Assembly: GCA_030018555.1 (NCBI GenBank)
Contig: JASEHY010000043.1
Coordinates: 1-9,646 of the forward strand
DNA from: Planctomycetota bacterium
GTDB lineage: Bacteria > Planctomycetota > MHYJ01 > JACQXL01
Length of the DNA: 9,646 nucleotides
Reading direction: 5' to 3'
In this document: piece by piece, positions 1 through 5,953 of the stretch
Position numbering within the stretch: position 1 is the first letter of the stretch
Layout of the letters: every line of letters starts with the position of its first letter
Program-made: the position numbers and the translations under genes
The notes under the pieces: model-generated
Seen by the model: the letters and a program-made list of their open reading frames with translations, nothing else
The model's database searches: none
Told to the model about the DNA's origin: nothing

Positions 1-60
1 TGCCCTGTCCCTCACGGGATGGTGGCTACCAAGACCCTTCAGGGTCGTAGGGTGGCTAAA
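1..60. repeat. Palindromic repeat cluster downstream of the MBL hydrolase gene
   Basis: This stretch holds the 12-mer TCCCTCACGGGA (8-19), which recurs identically at 1221-1232 and 4668-4679. It also holds GGTGGCTACC (21-30), which recurs inside aroB at 1706-1715 in the same orientation, and a perfect hairpin GACCCT-TC-AGGGTC (33-46). No open reading frame of note is visible. It follows the 3' end of the minus-strand hydrolase gene, but no T-run follows the hairpin on that strand, so I call it a member of the interspersed repeat family rather than a terminator. Confidence 0.6.
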
Positions 61-90
61 TTTTATACTTCCCTCTGCATTCAAGTCCCG

Positions 91-759
91 TTAGGAGCGG
101 ATATACGGCAATACCCAGATTTCTATGTCTGAAGGTAAGGTGTCTCTGGTTATAGAAACTTCACTGCCTCCCGCCGAGGTTAAATCTTTTACTCCCTTTT
201 TACCCGTCAGGAATTCGTCCACATTAGCAATAGGAAGATCAAGCACCTCGGTCTTATAATGCATCGGGATGGTTATTTGCGGTTTGATATTTTCCCATAT
301 CTGCGTTGACTGAGCCGCGTCTATGGTGAAATAGCCACCAACCGGCAATAAAAGGATATCTATTTTGCCAAGGGCATCCAGTTGGCTTTTTGAGAGGGTA
401 TGTCCGAGGTCGCCTAAATGGGCGATTCTAAGACCGTCTATTTCATAGACAAAGATAATATTGTCCCCTCGTTCCCTGCCCTGTTTGGTATCGTGATAGA
501 CAGGGATGCCTGTAATCTTTATGCCCGCAACTTCATAACTACCGGTGCGAGTAATTATTTTAGGGCTACCAGAAAGCGTTTTAGTATAATTATGGTCAGC
601 GTGGGAGTGTGAAATAGTTACAATATCGGGTTTGATAGTGATAGGCGGGTAGCCAACTGCGCCGTTGTATGCGCCGGGTTCATAAGGGTCGCTCACAAGA
701 GTTTTTCCACTCTCTGAAGTGATGGCAAATGCCGAATGCCCAAACCATTTTATTTTCAT
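91..759 (-). CDS. MBL-fold metal-dependent hydrolase (UlaG-like, COG2220 type)
   Basis: This is a 222-residue cytosolic metallo-beta-lactamase-fold protein; no signal peptide or membrane segment is visible. The metal-binding motif HSHADH is at residues 51-56 (His51, His53, Asp55, His56). Further likely ligands are His89, Asp117 in HLGDLGH and His167 in PMHYKT. The N-terminal KIKWFGHSAF and the GD.GH motif are typical of the compact COG2220 group, which includes L-ascorbate-6-phosphate lactonase UlaG and many uncharacterised hydrolases. The length is usual for that group. The substrate cannot be inferred. The start at 759 is supported by a strong Shine-Dalgarno sequence just upstream. It is divergent from archease and separated from the pilus operon, so it is probably transcribed alone. 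The stop codon lies beside a GTCCCGTTAGG stretch that resembles the local palindromic repeats. Confidence 0.88.
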   Translation of the reverse strand: MKIKWFGHSAFAITSESGKTLVSDPYEPGAYNGAVGYPPITIKPDIVTISHSHADHNYTKTLSGSPKIITRTGSYEVAGIKITGIPVYHDTKQGRERGDNIIFVYEIDGLRIAHLGDLGHTLSKSQLDALGKIDILLLPVGGYFTIDAAQSTQIWENIKPQITIPMHYKTEVLDLPIANVDEFLTGKKGVKDLTSAGGSEVSITRDTLPSDIEIWVLPYIRS

Positions 760-762
760 AGC

Positions 763-772
763 GTCCTCCTCC
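763..772 (-). promoter_or_regulatory. Strong ribosome binding site of the MBL hydrolase gene
   Basis: On the minus strand the sequence reads AGGAGGAGG a few bases before the ATG at 759. This near-perfect, doubled Shine-Dalgarno sequence fixes the start codon. It contrasts with the ATPase and archease genes here, which lack one. Confidence 0.8.
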
Positions 773-873
773 TATAATAATATTTTATCGTATGTAATTT
801 TAAAGTAGTCCGTCTTCGGCGGACAACCACAAGGGGTGTTCCTACATTTATCTCAAGAAAATCCCGCTTAAGA

Positions 874-902
874 TTGAATAAATAATAATAAAAAGATAAA
901 AA
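874..902 (+). promoter_or_regulatory. Weak candidate sigma70-type promoter of archease
   Basis: TTGAAT (874-879) is followed after 17 bases by TAAAAA (897-902). Each box matches consensus at four of six positions in an A-rich region where chance matches are common. If used, transcription would begin at about 909-910, on the archease ATG. No Shine-Dalgarno sequence precedes that ATG. Confidence 0.2.
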
Positions 903-909
903 ACTGTCT

Positions 910-1383
910 ATGAAATACCAATTAATCCACCATACCGCTGATATCGGTATCAAGGTGCGGGACAAGACCCTCAAGGGGCTATTTGAGAAATCTGCCTTTG
1001 CACTTTATGATATTCTCTGTGATATAAAGAAAGTAAAACCGCTATTGAAGAAAACCATTTCAGTGCAGGCACCTACCTATGAAGAAATACTCAATGAGTT
1101 CCTGAATGCCTTATTAAAGGAATTTACGGTTCAGAACAATCTGGTTGCTTCGGTTACTGTGAACAAGATAGAAAAACCTACAGGTTCGCTGGGCTCACTG
1201 CAAGATGGGAATATAATCTATCCCTCACGGGATTCGTTGCTACTTTCAGCGACAATTCATCTCCAGAGATACAGCGTAAGACAACATCTAATAAAGACGG
1301 AAATAAAGGCAGTTACTTTTCATAATCTTTATGTAAAGAAAATCAGAGACGGTTATATGGCAGAGGTGATTTTTGATGTCTGA
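910..1383 (+). CDS. Archease (RtcB RNA ligase cofactor family) with an internal insertion
   Basis: This 157-residue protein has the archease hallmarks: HTADIGI at residues 8-14 near the N-terminus (Asp11 a likely metal ligand), KTEIKAVTFH at 129-138, and a C-terminal VIFDV whose Asp156 is a likely metal ligand. Archeases speed guanylylation and multiple turnover of the RNA ligase RtcB and are cytosolic; RtcB is not in this window. The protein is longer than the usual roughly 135-145 residues. The excess maps to residues about 89-111 (PTGSLGSLQDG..YPSRDS), between the VTVNKIE strand and the LSATIHL strand, and is encoded by palindromic repeat DNA that recurs elsewhere in the window. The reading frame is intact, so the protein is probably made. 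Its 3' end overlaps the 3' end of aroB. No clear ribosome binding site precedes the ATG. Confidence 0.9.
   Translation: MKYQLIHHTADIGIKVRDKTLKGLFEKSAFALYDILCDIKKVKPLLKKTISVQAPTYEEILNEFLNALLKEFTVQNNLVASVTVNKIEKPTGSLGSLQDGNIIYPSRDSLLLSATIHLQRYSVRQHLIKTEIKAVTFHNLYVKKIRDGYMAEVIFDV
1174..1242. repeat. Repeat element inserted in frame in archease
   Basis: The segment holds ACAGGTTCGCT (1180-1190) and CTCACTGCAAGA (1194-1205), shared with the aroB insertion in the same DNA orientation. It also holds TCCCTCACGGGA (1221-1232), shared with 8-19 and 4668-4679. It corresponds to about 22-23 codons that archeases normally lack. The boundaries are approximate, set from family conservation recalled from memory rather than by alignment. 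Confidence 0.6.
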
Positions 1384-2572
1384 ACATCTCACGGTGAAGA
1401 GAGGCATAATAACCGTCGGTTGATATTTGATATACCCCCATAGAACCAATACGATGCGGTAGAACCTCTTGAACCTTCCCTGCCTGGACTTTTTTATCCT
1501 GCCTGATAAATCTGGCTATCTGGCGGAAAGGGGGGAGTTTGTCAAGATTAGTAGGCAGGTTATATAGCCCGAGTATCTCCGCCTGTTGGTCTACGAAATC
1601 AGCACTGACTAATCCTCTCTTTCTGGCGATTCTGGCTGAAACCATCATTCCAATAGAGATTGCCTCGCCGTGGCTATAATGACGATATTGCTTACCCGCT
1701 AAGGCGGTGGCTACCCACCGCCCGTTCGGGGCGGGATGGGACAGGTTCGCTCCGCTCACTGCAAGAAGGAATGGTATTGTTGGACCCCAAAACGTTTCAA
1801 GCATATGACCGATAGTGTGACCGTAATTAAGCAGGATTCTTTTGCCTTTATTATCTTTCTCGTCCATCTCAACTATCGCTGCCTTTATTTTGATACAACG
1901 GCTCAGGATTATTTCTAATGTAGCGGGGTCAAGTTTTATTATCTTCGCGTGATTCTCCACAAGCAACCTGAATAATTTAGCATCACCAATTACTGCGGTT
2001 TTGATAACTTCAGCCATTCCGTTATAGAACTCTCTTTTCGGTAAGGTCTTCAGAACAAGGGGGTCAACTAAAATCGTTTCTGGCTGATAAAATACGCCGA
2101 TAAGATTTTTACCGGCGGATAGATTAACGGCCGTTTTGCCACCTATACTGGAATCAATTTGAGCGATAAGAGAGGTGGGGATATGAACTAATCTCAGACC
2201 TCGTTTATATGTGCCTGCGACGAAGCCCGCAACATCACCAATTACTCCTCCGCCTAAGGCAATAATGATATCATTGCGTTCTATCTCATTCTTGATAAGG
2301 AAATCATATAATCTTTTAGCGGTTTCAAGTGATTTCTGTCTCTCTCCCGGCGAGAGTATTATCTGAATGCTCTTTAATCCCTCTTTCTTTAATGACAGAA
2401 TTACTTTATTAAGATAGCAAGAAGCGACATTTCGGTCGGTAATGATAATAAAACGGGATAAAGGCGATTTATCTATTAAAGACTTTAGATATTTCCCTGT
2501 TTTATTTATAAGACCCTGCTGGATAATTATCGGACAACTTTGTTCAGCGAGAGAAACCCTGATAACTTTCAT
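1343..2572 (-). CDS. aroB: 3-dehydroquinate synthase with a ~32-residue insertion
   Basis: AroB converts DAHP to 3-dehydroquinate, the second step of the shikimate pathway, using NAD and a divalent metal. The 409-residue protein shows the NAD-binding segment IALGGGVIGDVAGFVAGTYKRG (residues 104-125, covering the GGGVIGD loop), PTSLIAQIDSSIGGKTAVN (132-150), metal ligand Glu188 in NGMAEVIK, and the LNYGHTIGH motif with His252. HGEA carries the third ligand, His301. Family members have about 16-17 residues between the last two His ligands; here there are 49, the extra being repeat-encoded (about residues 263-294). Usual AroB length is about 345-370. I chose the ATG at 2572 (MKVIRV) over an in-frame TTG at 2626, because the TTG extension would only translate a palindrome and a direct repeat; neither start has a good ribosome binding site. 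The last 13 residues and the stop lie inside the archease 3' end. It is downstream of the kinase, probably in the same transcript. Confidence 0.93.
   Translation of the reverse strand: MKVIRVSLAEQSCPIIIQQGLINKTGKYLKSLIDKSPLSRFIIITDRNVASCYLNKVILSLKKEGLKSIQIILSPGERQKSLETAKRLYDFLIKNEIERNDIIIALGGGVIGDVAGFVAGTYKRGLRLVHIPTSLIAQIDSSIGGKTAVNLSAGKNLIGVFYQPETILVDPLVLKTLPKREFYNGMAEVIKTAVIGDAKLFRLLVENHAKIIKLDPATLEIILSRCIKIKAAIVEMDEKDNKGKRILLNYGHTIGHMLETFWGPTIPFLLAVSGANLSHPAPNGRWVATALAGKQYRHYSHGEAISIGMMVSARIARKRGLVSADFVDQQAEILGLYNLPTNLDKLPPFRQIARFIRQDKKVQAGKVQEVLPHRIGSMGVYQISTDGYYASLHREMFRHQKSPLPYNRL
1690..1788. repeat. Composite palindromic element inserted in frame in aroB
   Basis: This ~99-base segment contains a perfect hairpin GGCGGTGG-CTAC-CCACCGCC (1703-1722), an overlapping one with arms CCGCCC and GGGCGG, the shared 10-mer GGTGGCTACC (1706-1715), and ACAGGTTCGCT plus CTCACTGCAAGA (1741-1766). 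The last pair of modules matches the archease insertion at 26 of 30 positions. On the aroB strand it has no stop codon and encodes roughly 32-33 residues between the two His metal ligands. Confidence 0.7.
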
Positions 2573-2593
2573 ATGCAGATGCGTTGTGCGTTC

Positions 2594-2636
2594 TCCCGAT
2601 GGACATCGGGAAGACGTATGACTCAAGACGTATGAC
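2594..2636. repeat. Hairpin plus 12-bp tandem direct repeat between kinase and aroB
   Basis: A perfect palindrome TCCCGATG-GA-CATCGGGA (2594-2611) adjoins two exact copies of AAGACGTATGAC (2611-2622 and 2625-2636) separated by two bases. The hairpin is in the 5' leader of aroB if translation starts at 2572, and could affect aroB expression or simply be another interspersed repeat. There is no terminator-like T-run. Confidence 0.7.
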
Positions 2637-2640
2637 GGAA

Positions 2641-4524
2641 CTAAGAACAGACGCGGGGTAACCAGACAGACACTTTAGTTCCCTTTTCCGGCACACTTTC
2701 AATATTAATACTTCCCCTGTGATTCTCAATGATACGTTTAGCAATTGACAATCCCAATCCAATCCCATTAGGTTTGGTGGTAAAAAATGGCTCAAAAATC
2801 CTATGAATGTTTTGAGAAGGGATACCGTGTCCGTAATCTACGACTTCAATTAACACATTTTCCCTTTTGGAAAAAGCGGGACTGTTTATTTCGGTGGAAT
2901 CAGTGGCACCGATTAGTGCTAAATCTGGCTCCGACTTAATACTTATAATAACATCATCTCTTTTCCCACTGCCCCGAAGTATTCGGGGTGATGATTGAAT
3001 CGCATTGATAATTATATTATAAAGAACCTGTTTAATCTGTTCTGTATCCATCTCGCAGAATAATTTATCAGTTCCCGGGTTAGAATTCTCAAGGTTGATT
3101 TTCCCCTCTGATAGATTGCTCTGATTGATTAATAGAACAACTTCCTTAAGAATTTCTGTTATATCCGCTTTTTGCAGAATTGGCTTGCGGTCTCTGGTAA
3201 AATCTATAAAATTAGCCAGCAGATTATTCAGACGGTCTGATTCTTTAATAATGGTTTTTACCAGTATAGAACCGTCTTCTGTATTTGCAATTTGTCTTTC
3301 TTTATTATCCGATGAGGCAAGTTCGCGCCCCAGTTCCTGCACACCAGCACGGATAGAAGATAACGGGTTCCTGATTTCATGGGCTATACTCAGACTCATC
3401 TCCCGTAAAGAACTCAAGAATTCACTTTCTTTAGACATATTATCCACTTGTTGTTTCAGAGTGATATCGTCTATCATAATTATTAATCCTGCGTGTTCTA
3501 TCTTTCTACCCGGTGCAGGTCTAATATCAACCTTGAGAGGAGAAATTCTTATCTCCAGGAAAGCAGGGGGGTGGGGGGCAGAATTTTCTGGTCTAACCGC
3601 TTGCCTCGCGCTGAGTGTGCTCGGTATGAAGTGGGATTTTGGCTCAATGGACATATTCAGAATAACTGGAACTGCTATTTTCTTCTCATATTTTAATGCG
3701 GTAAGAACCCTGTTTAAGAGGGTTTCTTTTTGAGCGGAGAATAGTTCTCGGGCGCTATTTATCATCTCGTCAATACCCATCTTCAGACCAGACTGGGAAA
3801 CGATACCCAATATTTTTCGGGCAAAGGGGTTAATATATAACACTTCTCCAGAAGGTGAGATAACTATTATACCACTGGTCATCTTTTCCAGGATTTCTGT
3901 CTTAAGCAATCTCTCATAATTGAGGGCAATAACGAGACGCCCGATAGAATATGCTACAAAATGAATTATCAAAGTGAAAAAGAATAGATATGGTAGGATA
4001 AAGCGAAAGTCCTCTGCAGTAGATTTGACATACTCAACCGGCAGGAGCGGTAACAGAAAATGACCACCTGCACTGAGAGAATATATAATAGTAATCAACG
4101 ATAACAGTATCGCAGAGACAGTGGCGAAAAACAATCCCATCCTTGCGGAAATAAGAATATTAGCCGCCAGAATCAAGGCAAAATAAGTGGAGACAAAAAT
4201 ACTCGCAGACCCGCCGGTGCAATAGGCAATCAACGAGGTCAGCACTATATCTATACTTATTTGTAAAAAAGCGAGTCGTCTTAATTTATCTCCAGATACC
4301 GGCGAGAGGACAGATTTAATTAGCACCAGGTAGATGATATTACTAAAACAGGCAACTGTGAGAATAACATAAGCGGCTAAAAATCTGGGCTCACTAAAAA
4401 AACCTGCTTTTATTGGCAGATGATAAACAAAAAGTGCTCCGAGAGCGAAAACTGCTATTATCAGACGCCAGAACAAAACCCATTTCAGCCGTGATAATAA
4501 TCCCGAACTGCTTAACGTTTCCAT
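2641..4524 (-). CDS. PilS/NtrB-like membrane sensor histidine kinase
   Basis: This 627-residue sensor kinase has a hydrophobic N-terminal region with about six membrane segments (residues roughly 17-36, 48-70, 84-101, 107-126, 129-151, 176-200), then a PAS-like domain (about 208-355, with SGIIVISPSGEVLYIN). The HisKA domain has H box SLSIAHEIRNPLSS (phospho-acceptor His382). The ATPase domain has N box NIIINAIQ (Asn507), G1 DYGHGIP (563-569), F box FEPFF and G2 GIGLGLSIAK (587-596). All catalytic motifs are present. Six-helix membrane region, PAS and NtrB-type H box match PilS, which with PilR controls pilin transcription; the position after pilC supports that, but no PilR is present. Odd segments are a Pro-rich linker at about 299-321, a hairpin-encoded insert after the N box (511-524), and extra sequence before G1 (531-556). 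I chose the ATG at 4524 because GAGGGAC lies upstream at proper spacing. Confidence 0.9.
   Translation of the reverse strand: METLSSSGLLSRLKWVLFWRLIIAVFALGALFVYHLPIKAGFFSEPRFLAAYVILTVACFSNIIYLVLIKSVLSPVSGDKLRRLAFLQISIDIVLTSLIAYCTGGSASIFVSTYFALILAANILISARMGLFFATVSAILLSLITIIYSLSAGGHFLLPLLPVEYVKSTAEDFRFILPYLFFFTLIIHFVAYSIGRLVIALNYERLLKTEILEKMTSGIIVISPSGEVLYINPFARKILGIVSQSGLKMGIDEMINSARELFSAQKETLLNRVLTALKYEKKIAVPVILNMSIEPKSHFIPSTLSARQAVRPENSAPHPPAFLEIRISPLKVDIRPAPGRKIEHAGLIIMIDDITLKQQVDNMSKESEFLSSLREMSLSIAHEIRNPLSSIRAGVQELGRELASSDNKERQIANTEDGSILVKTIIKESDRLNNLLANFIDFTRDRKPILQKADITEILKEVVLLINQSNLSEGKINLENSNPGTDKLFCEMDTEQIKQVLYNIIINAIQSSPRILRGSGKRDDVIISIKSEPDLALIGATDSTEINSPAFSKRENVLIEVVDYGHGIPSQNIHRIFEPFFTTKPNGIGLGLSIAKRIIENHRGSINIESVPEKGTKVSVWLPRVCS
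2953..2995. repeat. Palindrome within the kinase ATPase domain
   Basis: CCCCGAA-GTA-TTCGGGG (2972-2988) is a perfect 7-bp-stem hairpin, bracketed by outer inverted arms ATCATC (2953-2958) and GATGAT (2990-2995). It falls directly after the N box, encoding part of SSPRILRGSGKRDD, where kinases usually have a shorter turn before the next strand. It is probably an in-frame member of the repeat family. Confidence 0.5.
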
Positions 4525-4529
4525 ACTCC

Positions 4530-4536
4530 GTCCCTC
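4530..4536 (-). promoter_or_regulatory. Ribosome binding site of the kinase gene
   Basis: On the minus strand GAGGGAC stands 8 bases (from GAGG) before the ATG at 4524 and decides that start over the ATG at 4542. On the plus strand the bases read TCCCTCAC, a partial copy of the repeat 12-mer, so a repeat fragment may supply the site. Confidence 0.6.
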
Positions 4537-4540
4537 ACAC

Positions 4541-4718
4541 ATTCGCTATGGGCTTCCCGCTGGGGCGGGACTCCCCGCTCCGCTCTCGCTGGAGCGAGGC
4601 GAGCGCTGTCGCTCCGCAGTGTAAACGGGATTCGCTGCGACCAAAGGGAGTCCCGTAGGGGCTACTTTCCCTCACGGGACCCACAGGATCTCGGTGAGAT
4701 TCGCTGATACTTAACTTC
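4541..4718. repeat. Cluster of nested palindromes between pilC and the kinase gene
   Basis: This non-coding spacer is a mosaic of hairpins: TCCCGC-TGGG-GCGGGA (4555-4570), CTCGCT-GG-AGCGAG (4585-4598), ACGGGA (4625-4630) with TCCCGT (4651-4656), the 12-mer TCCCTCACGGGA (4668-4679), and ATCTC-GGT-GAGAT (4688-4700). Long-range arms GGGACTCCC (4567-4575) and GGGAGTCCC (4646-4654) enclose about 70 bases. ATTCGCT occurs three times (4541, 4630, 4699). It is far more GC-rich than the flanks. No T-run follows any stem, so transcription read-through into the kinase gene is possible, with the structures perhaps affecting mRNA processing or stability. Confidence 0.8.
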
Positions 4719-5933
4719 TTACTTCTTCTTCCCGACAGATTCCTGTAGTTTAAGAATAGGCAGCATTATGGCTATGACAATTCCGCCGACGATGGCGCCC
4801 ATCATTCCAATCATCAGTGGTTCAATCATTGAGGTTAGTGACTCAACTGCGGATTTTACTTGCTGGTCGTAGAACTCTGATATTTTTTCCAGGAGCGATT
4901 CCAGTGCGCCTGATTTTTCGCCGATACCAATCATTCTGGTTACCATCGGTGGAAAGACCGGACTCTTGCTCAATGGCTCGCTTAAGGTCTCACCTTTTCT
5001 GACATTTTCTCGGGCATTATTGATAGCCTCTTCAATCAATCTGTTTCCTGATGTTGCGGCGACGATTTCCATCGCTCCTAAAATAGGCACTCCGCTTTTA
5101 ATCAGTGTCGCAAATGTCTTTGCAAAACGAGAAACCGCGACCTTCCTGAAAAGGTCACCAAAAACAGGCAGGTGCAGGTTGAGCCAGTGATAATAATATT
5201 CCCCTTTATTCGTCTTGATAACAGTCATAAAAATGGCGATGATAGCGACAACCCCTATAAACAATGCCCACCAGTAGCCCCTTATTGCGGCGCTGATATT
5301 AAGCAAGATTAAGGTGGGCAGTGGCAATGTCATGCCCATACCTCTGAATATCTTATCAAACTGTGGTATAATAAAAATCATCAGCCCACCAACGATAAGA
5401 AAGATTAAAGCAAGCGAGATTACCGGGTAAGTCATCGCAGATTTTATTTCTCTCTGCAGGGCTTGTGAACTTTCCTGATATTCGGCTAACCTTACCAGAA
5501 TAATATCTAATTGCCCGCTTGCCTCTCCTGCTTTTATCATATTTACATAGATGTTAGAAAATACTTTAGGATATGTTGAAATGGATTCAGAGAAATCAGA
5601 GCCAGCGCGGACTTTGTCTATCACCTCAGAAAGAACCAATTTGAAGCCTGGTTTATCTAATTGCTCCTGCAGGACCTCAAGGCATTCAAGAAGTGGTATT
5701 CCTGCTGAAATCATCGTTGATAACTGTCTGGTAAAAAGCACGAGGTCTTCGGTTCCTGCCTTTTTAGCTGGTGCAAAACTGAAGATGCTCTTCTTTTTTG
5801 CCTCCTCTACCGAGACTACTGTCAATCCTTTTCTGCGTAACTCGTTGGTTGCCTCTATACGGTTGATAGCACTCAATACTCCTGTGGTCTGTTTACCACT
5901 TGCACCTCTTACGGTATACTTAAAATCCTTCAT
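4719..5933 (-). CDS. pilC: Type IV pilus/type II secretion inner-membrane platform protein
   Basis: This 404-residue PilC/GspF-family polytopic protein anchors the assembly ATPase and pilin polymerisation at the cytoplasmic membrane. The N-terminal KYTVRGASGKQTTG (residues 5-18) is typical. Two T2SSF repeats follow: about 65-190 with NMIKAGEASGQL (131-142), and about 266-390 with RMIGIGEKSGAL (333-344). Membrane segments are near 171-189, 222-238 and 372-392, and the conserved EPLMIG motif is at 371-376. Length is normal and nothing is missing. I chose the ATG at 5933 (MKDFKY) because AAGGA stands 6 bases upstream; the longer in-frame TTG would translate the intergenic palindrome. It follows the two ATPase genes by 60 bases. 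PilC and GspF cannot be separated with certainty by sequence alone, but the PilB/PilS-like neighbours favour pilus assembly. Confidence 0.93.
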   Translation of the reverse strand: MKDFKYTVRGASGKQTTGVLSAINRIEATNELRRKGLTVVSVEEAKKKSIFSFAPAKKAGTEDLVLFTRQLSTMISAGIPLLECLEVLQEQLDKPGFKLVLSEVIDKVRAGSDFSESISTYPKVFSNIYVNMIKAGEASGQLDIILVRLAEYQESSQALQREIKSAMTYPVISLALIFLIVGGLMIFIIPQFDKIFRGMGMTLPLPTLILLNISAAIRGYWWALFIGVVAIIAIFMTVIKTNKGEYYYHWLNLHLPVFGDLFRKVAVSRFAKTFATLIKSGVPILGAMEIVAATSGNRLIEEAINNARENVRKGETLSEPLSKSPVFPPMVTRMIGIGEKSGALESLLEKISEFYDQQVKSAVESLTSMIEPLMIGMMGAIVGGIVIAIMLPILKLQESVGKKK

Positions 5934-5939
5934 ACTTTT

Positions 5940-5944
5940 TCCTT
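5940..5944 (-). promoter_or_regulatory. Ribosome binding site of pilC
   Basis: AAGGA on the minus strand, six bases before the ATG at 5933, sets the pilC start. Confidence 0.7.
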
Positions 5945-5953
5945 TCTGCCCAT

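Larger units (their letters stand above)
760..909. repeat. Divergent intergenic region with hairpin and repeat copy
   Basis: This 150-base spacer separates the divergent hydrolase and archease genes. It contains an imperfect hairpin at 808-824 (GTCCG..CGGAC arms, with an added G-U pair) and, overlapping it, a 25-base motif at 787-811 that begins ATCGTATG. A 20/25 identical copy of that motif lies at 9581-9605. The archease-proximal half is very A-rich. Promoters for both genes should lie here, but only a weak candidate for archease is visible. Confidence 0.5.

Noticed and set aside
756..974. Minus-strand open frame across the hydrolase/archease gap
   Set aside because: Low-complexity translation of A/T-rich intergenic DNA, overlapping the archease start.
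3125..3733. Long plus-strand open frame (202 codons) inside the kinase gene
   Set aside because: It is antisense to a fully conserved histidine kinase; its length is a by-product of that gene's codon composition.
4413..4658. Plus-strand open frame across the palindrome cluster
   Set aside because: It runs antisense through the kinase start and GC-rich palindromes, with no recognisable domain and no ribosome binding site.
4541..4718. CRISPR array
   Set aside because: Repeats are short, differently spaced and palindromic, without uniform direct repeats and spacers; there are no cas genes.
4555..4720. Rho-independent terminator after pilC
   Set aside because: Strong stems exist, but no run of T follows any of them on the minus strand.
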